Assembly: GCF_000425265.1 (NCBI RefSeq)
Contig: NZ_AUDC01000001.1
Location: forward strand, 24,358-88,357
DNA from: Maridesulfovibrio zosterae DSM 11974
GTDB taxonomy: Bacteria; Desulfobacterota; Desulfovibrionia; Desulfovibrionales; Desulfovibrionaceae
Reading direction: 5' to 3'
DNA length: 64,000 nt
Shown: positions 26,266 through 35,768 of the stretch, piece by piece
How positions within the stretch are numbered: position 1 is the first letter of the stretch
How the letters are laid out: the number at the start of each line of letters is the position of its first letter
Program-made: the position numbers and the translations under genes
Notes under the pieces: model-generated
Told to the model about the DNA's origin: nothing
What the model saw: only the letters and a program-made list of their open reading frames with translations
The model's database searches: none

Positions 26266-28857
26266 ATGAGTTTATTTGACTGGCTTCCTTTCAGGAAAAA
26301 AAAGGCCGAAAAAACACAGGAAGATCTGGCTGAAATACGCCGGATGTTCGCAACCCGTTATAAGCATTTCAGCCTGCTTATCCGGGCCAATACCGCCACT
26401 CACGAATTGATGGCTGAACTGGAGGAGGCTTTGCGTGGATTTCAGCCTTACGGAATGCATTATGTACGGGCTTTGTGTTCCCGCATTTCAGAATCAGTTT
26501 ATGAGATGATAGGGCATCTTAATAAACTTGATCATGGTTCATATGAAAAGCTTTATGATCAGTTTTCAGTGATCCATAGTAAAATTTCACCGCACCTTGA
26601 ATCCATACATCATGCAGGGGAAGGCGAACTTGTTCTGTCTCTGTCTGAGGTCGGACGCGATCAGGCTGATTTGTGCGGTCCCAAAATGGCTACTCTCGGT
26701 GAAGCCGGAAATGAGCTCGGGCTTAAAATTCCTGCCGGATTTGTTGTCACTACAGTTTCCTTTCATAAGTTTATGGAAAAAGACGGTCTTGAAGAACAAG
26801 TGGACCGGTTGATTCAGACCGCTGACCCTGATGACCGTGAAGCCATGTTTCAGGTTTCATCAAAAATCATGCAGCTCATAATTAATTCAGATCTGCCAGA
26901 TGATGTAACGGCGGCTATTCTGGAAGCATATGATTCTTTATGTGCTGATCACGGGGAAGTCGTAAATGTTGCGGTCCGTTCAAGTGCTCTGGGTGAAGAC
27001 AGCGAAGGAGCTGCTTTTGCAGGTCAGTACCGTTCCATTCTGAATATTGACCGCAGCTCTCTTATTCTGGCCTGTAAAGAGGTTATGGCTTCCAAATATT
27101 CCCTTCAGGCCATGGCTTACCGTATTAACCGTGGTATCCGTGATGAAGATGTTGCCATGAGTGTCGGGTGCATTATGATGGTTGAAGCTGCATCAGGGGG
27201 AGTTGCGTATTCACGCAGTCCTATGAATATAAGAGATGAAAATATTTCAGTTTATTCCGTGTGGGGATTACCTAAGGCGGTTGTTGACGGCGCAGCGGAG
27301 GCTGACGAATTTATGGTCAGCCGGACAAAGCCCATGCAGGTGATCGGCCGCCATATAGCGGATAAGGAAGACCGGTATGTATGCGATATAGGAGAAGGGG
27401 TGCATTGTGTCCGGCAGGTCAACGGATTCAGAGCGGCGCCGTCCCTGACTGATGATCAGGCTGTAAACGTTGCCAGACAGGCCGTACGTATTGAGGAACA
27501 TTTCGGATCTGCTCAGGATATTGAATGGGCAATGACAAAAGACGGTGATCTTTATCTTTTACAATGCCGCCCCTTAATGCAGCTTGATGACTCCCCCGAA
27601 GTCGTGCTGCAAAACAGCTCGGCATCTATTCCCGTGCTTTCAGGCGGAAGGACCGCCAGTCCGGGAGTAGGTGTCGGACCTGCTTTTCCGGTACGAAAAG
27701 ATGCTGATACCCTGCATTTTCCGGATGGTGGAGTTTTGATTCTGCGGCAGGCCCTGCCCAGCAGGGCAGCACTTCTCAGTCGGTGCAGCGCAGTTATAAC
27801 TGAGCAGGGCGGCATTGCCGGACACCTGGCCAACGTTGCCAGAGAGTTCGGTGTTCCGGCTCTTTTCGGTCTGAAGGGGGCGTTGAGCCGTTTTAAAGAA
27901 GGCCGGATTATAACGGTGGATGCTGATGGCAGATCAGTTTATGACGGGCTGATTGAAGAGCTGCTTAAAGAAAAACCGAGGCATCGGCTTATGCGTGGCA
28001 GTGCTGTACAGGCAAGCCTGCGAAAAGCAGCCCGGCACATTGTGCGGTTGAATCTGACTGATCCTGATTCTCCAAAATTCAGGCCTTCCAACTGTAAAAC
28101 CATGCACGACATCATGCGCTACTGTCATGAGATGTCTGTCCGTGAAATGTTTGAGTTCGGTACTAAAAAGGAATTTGTCCAGTCTGCTTCACGCCAGCTT
28201 ATATGCAGTGTCCCCAAGCAATTCTGGGTTCTTAATCTAGGGGACGGCATCACTCCTGAAGGTAGAAAGAGAAATGACAGATGTGTTCTGCTGGAACACA
28301 TAACTTCCGCGCCCATGCTGGCATTATGGGAAGGTATGCAGGCTGTGCCGTGGGAAGGTCCTCCTGCTGTGCATACGCAGGGGCTGTTGTCTGTAATGTT
28401 TGAAGCAACGATAAATCCTGATCTGAACACAACAAGTCCTTCACATTTTTCTCAGAAAAACTATTTCATGATTTCAAAAAGATATTGCTGTCTGCAATCC
28501 CGCTTCGGATTTCATTTCTGCGGAGTGGAGGCATTGATTGGCGACCGCGTAAGCGAGAATTATGCAAGTTTGCAGTTCAAAGGCGGAGCCGCAAATCTGG
28601 AGCGCAGAATATTGCGGGCAAAATTTGTCGGTGAAATTTTAGATGAATTTGATTTCAGGGTAAGGATCAGGGAAGACAATCTGAATGCCCGCCTCGAAGG
28701 GCTGGAGCATGCAAGCATGGAAAGGCGGCTGAAAATTCTAGGCTATCTCATCACCCACACCCGCCAGCTTGATATGATCATGACCAATGAGGCCGAAGTT
28801 GAAAAATACAAAAAGAAGTTTGCCGAAGATTTCAAATTGTTTCCGGCTGTGCAGTAG
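26266..28857 (+). CDS. PEP-synthase-like protein: ATP-grasp plus phosphohistidine domain, no PEP-binding barrel
   Basis: The 863-residue protein has a helical N-terminus (1-125), a PPDK/PEP-synthase type ATP-grasp domain (about 130-435; AVRSSALGEDSEGAAFAGQY, and LYLLQCRPL at its end) and the swivelling phosphohistidine domain (about 450-575) with the catalytic His in GGIAGHLANVAREFGVPAL. The usual C-terminal PEP/pyruvate TIM barrel is missing. Instead about 270 residues of unrecognised sequence follow, rich in Arg, Phe and Leu. In known relatives with replaced barrels, ATP energy is used to phosphorylate another substrate (as in rifampin phosphotransferase). So this is likely a phosphotransferase with an unknown acceptor, in an operon with a TSUP transporter. 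Confidence 0.85.
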   Translation: MSLFDWLPFRKKKAEKTQEDLAEIRRMFATRYKHFSLLIRANTATHELMAELEEALRGFQPYGMHYVRALCSRISESVYEMIGHLNKLDHGSYEKLYDQFSVIHSKISPHLESIHHAGEGELVLSLSEVGRDQADLCGPKMATLGEAGNELGLKIPAGFVVTTVSFHKFMEKDGLEEQVDRLIQTADPDDREAMFQVSSKIMQLIINSDLPDDVTAAILEAYDSLCADHGEVVNVAVRSSALGEDSEGAAFAGQYRSILNIDRSSLILACKEVMASKYSLQAMAYRINRGIRDEDVAMSVGCIMMVEAASGGVAYSRSPMNIRDENISVYSVWGLPKAVVDGAAEADEFMVSRTKPMQVIGRHIADKEDRYVCDIGEGVHCVRQVNGFRAAPSLTDDQAVNVARQAVRIEEHFGSAQDIEWAMTKDGDLYLLQCRPLMQLDDSPEVVLQNSSASIPVLSGGRTASPGVGVGPAFPVRKDADTLHFPDGGVLILRQALPSRAALLSRCSAVITEQGGIAGHLANVAREFGVPALFGLKGALSRFKEGRIITVDADGRSVYDGLIEELLKEKPRHRLMRGSAVQASLRKAARHIVRLNLTDPDSPKFRPSNCKTMHDIMRYCHEMSVREMFEFGTKKEFVQSASRQLICSVPKQFWVLNLGDGITPEGRKRNDRCVLLEHITSAPMLALWEGMQAVPWEGPPAVHTQGLLSVMFEATINPDLNTTSPSHFSQKNYFMISKRYCCLQSRFGFHFCGVEALIGDRVSENYASLQFKGGAANLERRILRAKFVGEILDEFDFRVRIREDNLNARLEGLEHASMERRLKILGYLITHTRQLDMIMTNEAEVEKYKKKFAEDFKLFPAVQ

Positions 28858-28984
28858 GGGATGGTTCTCCTTTAATTCAGCATTATTTTAATTTTCAAAG
28901 TAGTTGAAAAATAGTAAGGGTACTCCAGAATTATTACGAAAAATAATATCACAATTTATGAATCCACCTGCTTCTGGAGTTGTT

Positions 28985-31678
28985 ATGGTTGAACTTGTTC
29001 TTGTGCCGCTGTTAGTTAATCTGTTTAGTCAGGCTTTATGGGAATTTTCTGATAAGGGATGGTCTGCCATCAAGGAAAAGCTGGGTGAGGATGAGAAAAA
29101 CATCCCGCTGCTGACTTTTCTGGAAGCCGTCCGCAATTGCTACATAGAAGCAGGGCGGGCAAATCAGCGTGATGAAAAAGAACTGAAGGCGTTTTTTGAT
29201 GCGGCCCTTAAGAGATACCTGCATAGGTATTCAAGCCCGGAACTGGCCCAAAAGAGCATAACTTTCCATCCCTATCTTCCTTTATTCGAGCCTGTTGCGG
29301 CTATTGCTGATTATCTTGACGATGAAATGCAGCAAAAAGAGATCATGAGCGAGGAAAGGAAGTCCATTTTATTGCAGTTCAATAAAGACGTAGCCGGACT
29401 GAGCCGTATAGAAGAGCTGAAAGATATTCTTAAAGAGTTCGAGTATAATCAGAGCCAATACGAAAAAATAAATTATCTACAGGATTTATTGCAGTTCCGC
29501 TATATCCGCATGAATGAGAATGATCCTCCGTTATATAAGACTTTCGTCCCTCCGTATGGACTGATGCGTGATCATAGGTACTGGGGCGACAGTGATACCG
29601 ATACCGATACCGAAGAATATAATTTTAGGCGCATGGACGATTTGTGCGATAGATATTTCGCTGACAGGGTGAGTAATATTAAAACAAGACAGATTTTGTT
29701 TATCGGCGCTGATTTCGGCATAGGTAAATCAAGTTATCTTTTAATGAAAGCAGCTGCCATGGCAAATGAGTATTTGAAGACATGGACCAGCCATTATCCT
29801 GTTTTCTACAATTTGAAATATTGTGACGGCACCACTGAACGTTTGAGGGATGAGATAAACGGGCTGCTTCCAGAAGGTAACCAGCCGGTATGTCTTCTTT
29901 TAGATGCTCTTGATGAAAGCGGACCCATGACAGATGAACATGTCAAAGCTGTAATCAGTGTTGCTGAATCCTTATTAAGTGAACTACCTGAAAACTCCAG
30001 ATGCATTATTACCAGCCGCCTTATTCTGGGGGCGCAGGGAGCTGTTGCCTGCCATATTCAGAATATTTTACAGTATGATGTAAGCCGGAATAAATTCCCC
30101 GCAAAATATGTACAGATACAGGGTTTTGTAAAAAGAGAGCAGCTTGATGACTGGCTGGCAAAGCAGCGGGAATGCAATCCTGAGGCATGGAAAGATTCCA
30201 TAACTTATGAAAGCCTGACAAAAGTAGGTTTAAGTGAAAAAGAGCTGGAAAAACCTCTTTACCTGTGGATCGTAGGGCAATTACTTTGTGACGGCAGAAT
30301 TGATCTGGAAAAAGAGATGTTCATGGGCCGCACCGGTCTGTACATGCATTTTATGAATTTTGTATCCCATCGCTGCAAAGTGCCGGATGAAAATCAGTGT
30401 GATCTGGATGAAAAACGTCATAAGGCCCGCCACCTTTTGCGCAATCTGGCCCGGATGCGTAATTTATTACCAACTGATAAAGGGCTCACCAATGAACAGG
30501 TCCAGCAGTCTTTTGGGGAAAAATCTACAGAATGGAAATTTTATGATGAGCTGGGGCAAACCAAGTTTCTGACTTTATCCTATTTCGGTCATAAAAACAG
30601 TTCTTTTGAATTCAGTCATTTGTCGTTCAAGGAATATCTTCTGGCCGAAGACCTGCTGGCCAATCTTCTTTATGCCTCTGCTTCAAATTCCGGTGCAGAG
30701 GAAAAGCATTGTCTAATTGCCGGTGAAATATCAAAGGAAACCCGTGAATTTCTGGCTGAATTATGCAAAGGATTTGCAAAAACATATGAATCGGAAGAAG
30801 CGAAGGAGCTGTTTGCGCCGTTTTTTGCTGCTTGTGATCATTTCTACAATAAATTTAATAGACTAAGATCAGAAAGAAGTTTTCTTGATGATGCGTTGAA
30901 AACCTTGGCAAAATGGGTGGCTGATGAAAGTGTCATGATACTGGAGCAGCATAATCACCAGAAGAGTGATAAAAAGAATCTGGGCCGTGATATTAAAGTC
31001 ATCTCCCGACCTGTTACAGATAAAGATATATATTCTGAACGCTGGCTGGCATTGCTTATGGGAAAAAATATGCAAAAAGGCATGGATGATAATGCTGATT
31101 TTCTTGAACAGCATCAGAATGAAATTAAGAATTCAATGGTCTCCATGATCGAATGCCTGATGTCTGTTTTGTCAGACTGGAAAGGAGAGCTTTTAGATTA
31201 TGCTTCCCTTGGGAAAGTGAATGGTGTTGGTAAAATTTTATATGGCGCCAAGCTCCGCTCCGCCACTCTCTGCTTCGCCACCCTCATTGGAGCCGACCTC
31301 CGTGGAGCCGACCTTAGTGAAGCCGACCTCCGTGAAGCCAAGCTCTTTAAAGCCGACCTCCGTGAAGCCAAGCTCCTTAAAGCCAACCTCCGTGAAGCCA
31401 AGCTCTTTAAAGCCGACCTCCGTGAATCCAAGCTTTTTGGAGCTAATCTAGGTGGAGCTAATCTAGGTTTAGCCGACCTCTCCTCCGCTGACCTCCGCTT
31501 CGCCGATCTCCGCTCCGCCAATCTCGGTAAAGCCGACTTTCGTGGAGCCAATCTTAAGGATGCAAAGATTACTGATGCCGATTTCAGAAATGCAAAGTTA
31601 TATAAATCAGACCTTGAAAGAGCGGATCTGAGTGAAGAAGATGTTGCTGGTGCAGTTATAATGGATGATCCTGATTAA
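28985..31678 (+). CDS. NACHT-family STAND NTPase with C-terminal pentapeptide repeats
   Basis: The ATG at 28985 is chosen because GGAG (28976-28979) is 5 nt upstream; a TTG at 28904 would add 27 residues without a clear site. The 897-residue protein has an unrecognised helical N-terminal region (1-220), a NACHT NTPase with P-loop GADFGIGKS (241-249), Walker B LLLDALDES (304-312, the NACHT DALDE form), a sensor-1 CIITSR segment and the downstream FSHLSFKEYLLAEDL motif. Then comes a helical linker and about 130 residues of A(D/N)LxxA pentapeptide repeats (from about 753). NACHT STAND proteins in bacteria often sense phage or other ligands through C-terminal repeats and trigger an N-terminal effector. 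A role in defence is inference. It may be cotranscribed with the PEP-binding protein. Confidence 0.9.
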   Translation: MVELVLVPLLVNLFSQALWEFSDKGWSAIKEKLGEDEKNIPLLTFLEAVRNCYIEAGRANQRDEKELKAFFDAALKRYLHRYSSPELAQKSITFHPYLPLFEPVAAIADYLDDEMQQKEIMSEERKSILLQFNKDVAGLSRIEELKDILKEFEYNQSQYEKINYLQDLLQFRYIRMNENDPPLYKTFVPPYGLMRDHRYWGDSDTDTDTEEYNFRRMDDLCDRYFADRVSNIKTRQILFIGADFGIGKSSYLLMKAAAMANEYLKTWTSHYPVFYNLKYCDGTTERLRDEINGLLPEGNQPVCLLLDALDESGPMTDEHVKAVISVAESLLSELPENSRCIITSRLILGAQGAVACHIQNILQYDVSRNKFPAKYVQIQGFVKREQLDDWLAKQRECNPEAWKDSITYESLTKVGLSEKELEKPLYLWIVGQLLCDGRIDLEKEMFMGRTGLYMHFMNFVSHRCKVPDENQCDLDEKRHKARHLLRNLARMRNLLPTDKGLTNEQVQQSFGEKSTEWKFYDELGQTKFLTLSYFGHKNSSFEFSHLSFKEYLLAEDLLANLLYASASNSGAEEKHCLIAGEISKETREFLAELCKGFAKTYESEEAKELFAPFFAACDHFYNKFNRLRSERSFLDDALKTLAKWVADESVMILEQHNHQKSDKKNLGRDIKVISRPVTDKDIYSERWLALLMGKNMQKGMDDNADFLEQHQNEIKNSMVSMIECLMSVLSDWKGELLDYASLGKVNGVGKILYGAKLRSATLCFATLIGADLRGADLSEADLREAKLFKADLREAKLLKANLREAKLFKADLRESKLFGANLGGANLGLADLSSADLRFADLRSANLGKADFRGANLKDAKITDADFRNAKLYKSDLERADLSEEDVAGAVIMDDPD
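29593..29610 (+). repeat. Hexanucleotide repeat (GATACC x3) inside the NACHT gene
   Basis: Three direct copies of GATACC encode Asp-Thr repeats in an acidic linker (DSDTDTDTEE) just before the NTPase domain. Copy-number change would keep the frame. Confidence 0.75.
31321..31440 (+). repeat. Four tandem 30-bp units in the pentapeptide-repeat region
   Basis: Units start at 31321, 31351, 31381 and 31411. The second and third each differ from the first by one base; the fourth by several. Each encodes two pentapeptides (ADLREAKLFK pattern). Near-identity at DNA level, with CTC/GCC codons unlike the rest of the gene, points to recent tandem duplication. Confidence 0.9.
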
Positions 31679-31716
31679 GCTGGATCACTAATTTCTTCCG
31701 CCCCCCCCCCCGATAC

Positions 31717-31758
31717 AAAACCCCGTCTGCAGGACTCTGTCTTGCAGACGGGGGTTTT
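31717..31758. terminator. Terminator hairpin after the NACHT gene
   Basis: AAAACCCCGTCTGCA pairs with TGCAGACGGGGGTTTT (one bulged G) around an 11-nt loop. It lies between the NACHT stop (31678) and the convergent small gene (31800) and could serve both. Confidence 0.8.
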
Positions 31759-31799
31759 AAGAATGTCGTGTGCTTTTTTATATGCCGTACAGTTTAAGC

Positions 31800-32048
31800 T
31801 TATGATTCAAGCGGGCTGAATGTTCTTACTGATCCGATTTCTTCCCAGTTGTAGTAGGTGTTGATACATTCTTTGTCTTTTTCCTGAGTAATACGGATGA
31901 ATTCTTCACCTATGAACAATACTGCCGATTCGTAAACAGCTCCTTCATTTACCTGAAGTCTGATATTTTTACGTAGTTTACGGGATAATGTTCCCTGTAC
32001 CGGCATTGATGCGTACTCAAAAATTTTTTCCAGCGTTGCTTTCTGCAT
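31800..32048 (-). CDS. Small uncharacterised protein, possibly Sm-like
   Basis: The ATG at 32048 lies 10 nt from a good AAGGAG; a TTG at 32057 would abut that site. The 82-residue product has a short basic helical start and then a beta-rich stretch (RKNIRLQVNEGAVYESAVLFIGEEFIRIT...INTYYNWEEIGSVRTF). Alternating hydrophobic strands ending in an IGSVRTF segment resemble small Sm-like barrels, but I cannot confirm this. It is a lone gene with its own terminator. No catalytic motif or cysteine is seen. The reading frame, ribosome-binding site and normal codon use make it a real gene. Confidence 0.75.
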   Translation of the reverse strand: MQKATLEKIFEYASMPVQGTLSRKLRKNIRLQVNEGAVYESAVLFIGEEFIRITQEKDKECINTYYNWEEIGSVRTFSPLES

Positions 32049-32375
32049 TTTTCTCAAACTCCTTTTTAGTTTTGGTAGTTGATTTTTGTAATTTACAATA
32101 GTTTTAACTGATTTTTATTTCAAGATGATTGTCAAATAAAGTTGTTAGATACATTTATGTGTTATTTAAATGTCATTTATTGTCAAAAAATGTTAAATTG
32201 CATGTGCCGTGTTTTCTTTGGCAGGTTGATGTCTCGGGTTCAAATATTTTCTGAATCGCAGTACAAAAAAAAAGGATTTACACTCCGGCGAGTGTAAATC
32301 CTTTTCAATAGTCGTTCTGATTTTCAGGTCAGCCGCAAATCTCAGTCCGGCTTAGGGGAAGAGCAGGGCTGATTA
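32049..32375. other. 327-bp intergenic region between small gene and chemoreceptor
   Basis: It contains the chemoreceptor terminator (32264-32306) and the A/T-rich upstream region of the small gene. TTGACA-like elements occur on the minus strand near 32125-32130 and 32180-32186, but none has a convincing -10 at the right distance. Confidence 0.5.
32264..32306 (-). terminator. Rho-independent terminator of the chemoreceptor gene
   Basis: A perfect 16-bp stem (32270-32285 with 32290-32305) and a 4-nt loop are followed on the minus strand by a T-run (A-run 32264-32273 on plus). It lies 70 bp after the stop at 32376. Confidence 0.9.
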
Positions 32376-34517
32376 TTACTCTCCGCTGTGGACCATTTCG
32401 TCAACGAGGCCTTTCAGTTCCTGCGACTGCTGAGCTAATTCCTCTACAGCAATGGCTGACTGGCTCATGCTGGTCGATGTCTCACTGGAGATGCGGTTTA
32501 TTTCGTCTACTGCACGGTTGATTTCTTCGCTGGTAGCAGACTGCTGTTCTGATGCAGCTGCAATGGCCTGAACCTGATCCGTTGTGGCATTAACCAGTGC
32601 TACGATTGCATCAAGTGCTTCGCCAGAAAGTGCAGCCAGTTTGCTGGATTCTTCGATTGTCACTACAGCTTTATCCATACTGTTCATGCTGTCGCGTGAG
32701 CCGTTTTGAATGTTGCTGATGGCTTCACCAACTTCATTTGTGGCTGTCATGGTTTTTTCTGCGAGTTTACGTACTTCATCAGCTACTACAGCAAATCCAC
32801 GACCGGCATCTCCGGCTCTTGCAGCTTCAATGGCAGCATTCAAAGCCAGAAGGTTGGTCTGGTCGGCAATGTCAGAAATAACATTCATGATACTGCCGAT
32901 ATCTTCTGTCTGCTTGCCTAAGGAAGACATGTGAACTTTGAGATCGTTAATCTGATTCTCTACGTTCTGGATAGAATTTACAGCATTGCCGACCACGTCT
33001 GAACCTTCCTGTGCTTTTTCACGGGCTTTGTCAGATTCTGTGGCTGCGTTGCTTGCGTTGGAGGCTACCTCCAGCACGGTTGCGTTCATTTCTTCCATTG
33101 CTGTTGCGGTCTCGCTGACTCGTTCAGTTTGAATCAAGGCTCCATTGCTGGCCTGTTCTACCTGTGCGGAAAGCTCTTCGGAGGATGTAGTCATTCTCTC
33201 CACCACGCTCTCCAGACGCTTGGCTGCGTCCATGATCAGCTGTCTGCCGGACTCGGCTTTTTCCTGGGCAGCTTCGGCGTCGTTCATAGCTTTTCTGGCG
33301 CGTTCCGATTCATGGTCGGCTTCTTTACTTTTCTGCTCAGCCTCTGCGATTTTCAGTTTCAGATTGCTCACCATTTTGGACATGGCTGTTGCCAGCTGGC
33401 CTGCTTCGTCTTTCTGGTCAATATCCAGAGTCTGGTCCAGATCGCCTTCAGCAACTTTGGTGGCGAAAACAACACCTTTGGTCATGGGGCCGGTGATGGC
33501 TCTGGTGAGCCATATGGCCAGGCTTATTCCGACAAGGACAGCAATGATCAGACCTGCGGATAAAATAATTGTGGCCATATCAAGATTGCCAGCACTTTCA
33601 TTAGCAATCAGCTGGGTCTGCTCTATTCCCGAATCAGCTGTTATCTCAGCAGATGCCAGTACCTGATCGGCGGCTTCTTCACGGCTGCGGTCCAGTTTCT
33701 GGAGTTGCAGCATGTTTTCGTAGAAGGATTTCATAGCCTTTTGATAGTCGTCAGCTTCTTTTTTTATTTGTTCAAGGGTCTGTATATCTTTTTCCTGTTT
33801 GGTCACAGACCTTAACACTGACAGCTCGTTATCAATTTTCGAGAAATCCTTGAGACTGTTCTCCAGTATTTTAAGTTTGCGGACAGCTTGTGCTTTAAAG
33901 TTTTTTATCTGGATATTATTTCCAATGTCTATGACATCATTGATGTTTGTAATCTTTTCAAGCCTTTCCTTTATCTCAGCAGTAGGTGCCTGTAGCTCAA
34001 TCTGCTTGACTACCTTTTCATTCTGATCCGTGAGGTACTGATATGCATTTTCCATGAACAGACGGCCCGATTCTTCCATCACCATACGGTTCTTTTGCAA
34101 CTCATCATGAACTTTACGGGTTTGGGTTGCCAGAGTGGTGTACTGGTCCACTGCGGATATTGCTTTTTTTACATTTTTGCCAAGTTTAACAAGTTGTGGA
34201 TATTTGTCCGCCAGAGCTTTGGCATCTTTAAGGTGGTCATTACGAAGTTCGTTCAGTAATTTTTTGCTTTCTGTCCAGTATGCTTCGTTCGTAGTAAGGG
34301 AGAATCCTCGCATTGCATGCATCGTAAGCAGTGATGCTTTTTGCACGTCAATTGCTTCTGCAACTTCAGGTATGTACATTTGGGCAAGCTTATCACTTCC
34401 TTTACTTACTGAGTTCATATTGAGAATAGCCATAAGTCCAAGAGCTGTCATTATGATCAAAATGGCAGCAAAACCGAGGCCGAGCTTCTTTCCCAGTTTA
34501 ACATCTTTCAAGTTCAT
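32376..34517 (-). CDS. Methyl-accepting chemotaxis protein with long helical sensor
   Basis: The 713-residue chemoreceptor starts 6 nt after GGAGG. It has a transmembrane helix (about 10-32), a long all-helical periplasmic sensor (35-315) of the four-helix or HBM class but without the RRxEKDF repeats of the two receptors at 7376 and 12403, a second helix (about 318-342), HAMP, a charged coiled-coil insert ([28 protein letters not shown]) and the signalling domain ([20 protein letters not shown]). The HAMP-plus-coiled-coil arrangement matches the receptor at 12403. The ligand is unknown. It is a single-gene unit with its own terminator. Confidence 0.93.
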   Translation of the reverse strand: MNLKDVKLGKKLGLGFAAILIIMTALGLMAILNMNSVSKGSDKLAQMYIPEVAEAIDVQKASLLTMHAMRGFSLTTNEAYWTESKKLLNELRNDHLKDAKALADKYPQLVKLGKNVKKAISAVDQYTTLATQTRKVHDELQKNRMVMEESGRLFMENAYQYLTDQNEKVVKQIELQAPTAEIKERLEKITNINDVIDIGNNIQIKNFKAQAVRKLKILENSLKDFSKIDNELSVLRSVTKQEKDIQTLEQIKKEADDYQKAMKSFYENMLQLQKLDRSREEAADQVLASAEITADSGIEQTQLIANESAGNLDMATIILSAGLIIAVLVGISLAIWLTRAITGPMTKGVVFATKVAEGDLDQTLDIDQKDEAGQLATAMSKMVSNLKLKIAEAEQKSKEADHESERARKAMNDAEAAQEKAESGRQLIMDAAKRLESVVERMTTSSEELSAQVEQASNGALIQTERVSETATAMEEMNATVLEVASNASNAATESDKAREKAQEGSDVVGNAVNSIQNVENQINDLKVHMSSLGKQTEDIGSIMNVISDIADQTNLLALNAAIEAARAGDAGRGFAVVADEVRKLAEKTMTATNEVGEAISNIQNGSRDSMNSMDKAVVTIEESSKLAALSGEALDAIVALVNATTDQVQAIAAASEQQSATSEEINRAVDEINRISSETSTSMSQSAIAVEELAQQSQELKGLVDEMVHSGE

Positions 34518-34798
34518 TCTTTTCCTCCCTAGATATACTGAACATTACAAACCGTTCAATTTATATTTCAACTATACCTAAAATAGTAATTATAATAAAT
34601 AGATATTGTTTTTAGCAAAAGATAAAAGTATAATGTTTGTCAATTATTATATATTATAATATCTTAAATGATGCAGTGTATTCCCTTTTTTGTATGGGCT
34701 ATTATTAATAGACAGTTATACTTTTTGTTTACTTTAAGATAGTTATTCTGAGTCTTTGTAGATCTATAGCATAAAATATAGTTTATTTCAGTTAAATT

Positions 34799-35647
34799 TT
34801 ATCCCGCAGTATATTTAAAAGTTGAAATTATATGTTCAGCAAAGCAGTTTACATGATCAGGAAGCGGCGGAGTGCGGGTATTTAATACTATACTTGATTT
34901 GGGGAGCATCGGCAGGCCGTGCTCGCTTCCAAGAATCGCCAGATCAGAAGGAAGGTTACGTCTTATAACAGGTGCTATGGCCAGTCCTGCACGGGCTGCA
35001 TCGAGAATCCCTGATAACCCTCTGCTCACATAAACAATTCTATATGAAATTCCGGCTTGTTCCAGTGCATGTACTGCCCATTCCTGAAAAATACATTCGT
35101 CTTCCACTGCCAGTGGAAGCACACTGTCCTTACGTACTTTAAAATCAGGGCTGGCAGTCCAGACAAGATGATCATGGTGGATTATACGGCCTTGTTTATT
35201 TATTTCGGTACACAAGCCCAGATCAAGATCACCGGCATCAAGACCTTTTTGTACAATATCACTGCCCGCACAATGCATTTCAATCAGGACATCAGGAAAA
35301 GCGGCCGCGAATCCTGCAAGCAGTCTGGGAAGAATCCCGGTTGTGTAATGTTCCGGTGATCCGAAGCGGATTATTCCTTCAAGCTGTGCACTCGAAAGTG
35401 AGGCCACTGCTTCATCGTGCTTCTGCACAATGCCGCGGGCATGACTGAGCAGCAGCTTTCCATCTATTGTGAGTCTGGCCGTTTTACCGATTCTTTCAAA
35501 AAGCGGCCTTCCGATTTCTTCTTCAAGTCTTTTGATCTGCATGCTGACAGCCGACTGGGAGCGGTTGATCAGTCTGCCTGTTTTCGTAAAGCTCTGGGTG
35601 TCGGCTACGGCAATAAATGTTCTGAGATAATCTGTTTGCAGGTTCAT
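34799..35647 (-). CDS. LysR-family transcriptional regulator
   Basis: The 282-residue protein has the N-terminal winged helix-turn-helix typical of LysR proteins (FTKTGRLINRSQSAVSMQIKRLEEEIG, about 16-45) and a two-lobed effector-binding domain from about 90 (IIRFGSPEHYTTGILPRLL). It is divergent from the flavoprotein gene at 35769 with 121 bp between them, the classic LysR target layout, and the gap contains a T-N11-A box. It therefore probably regulates that gene and itself. The effector cannot be predicted. Confidence 0.93.
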   Translation of the reverse strand: MNLQTDYLRTFIAVADTQSFTKTGRLINRSQSAVSMQIKRLEEEIGRPLFERIGKTARLTIDGKLLLSHARGIVQKHDEAVASLSSAQLEGIIRFGSPEHYTTGILPRLLAGFAAAFPDVLIEMHCAGSDIVQKGLDAGDLDLGLCTEINKQGRIIHHDHLVWTASPDFKVRKDSVLPLAVEDECIFQEWAVHALEQAGISYRIVYVSRGLSGILDAARAGLAIAPVIRRNLPSDLAILGSEHGLPMLPKSSIVLNTRTPPLPDHVNCFAEHIISTFKYTAG

Positions 35648-35669
35648 ATTGATAACACATTTTGATTAA

Positions 35670-35684
35670 ATTGATAAAAACAAT
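35670..35684. promoter_or_regulatory. Putative LysR operator (T-N11-A box)
   Basis: ATTGATAAAAACAAT has the inverted ATTG-N7-CAAT form of a LysR T-N11-A site. It lies between the divergent regulator and flavoprotein genes, close to the regulator start. Confidence 0.55.
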
Positions 35685-35768
35685 TCATATGTCTGATTGA
35701 CTGTGTATGGATATTTATGGTGTCAACAAATGAATCATTCGCATAAACAAAATATTTGGAGATAATTT

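Noticed and set aside
28904..28984. TTG start for the NACHT gene
   Set aside because: No ribosome-binding site was seen; the ATG at 28985 has GGAG 5 nt upstream.
31321..31440. CRISPR-like array
   Set aside because: The repeat units are contiguous with no spacers and are translated in frame as pentapeptides.
31198..31551. 117-codon minus-strand frame rich in Arg/Ser/Pro repeats
   Set aside because: It is the antisense of the pentapeptide repeats; its repeat pattern comes from the 30-bp DNA units.
33145..33666. 173-codon plus-strand frame inside the chemoreceptor
   Set aside because: It is antisense to the conserved signalling and HAMP region and rich in Ser/Ala as expected for a shadow.
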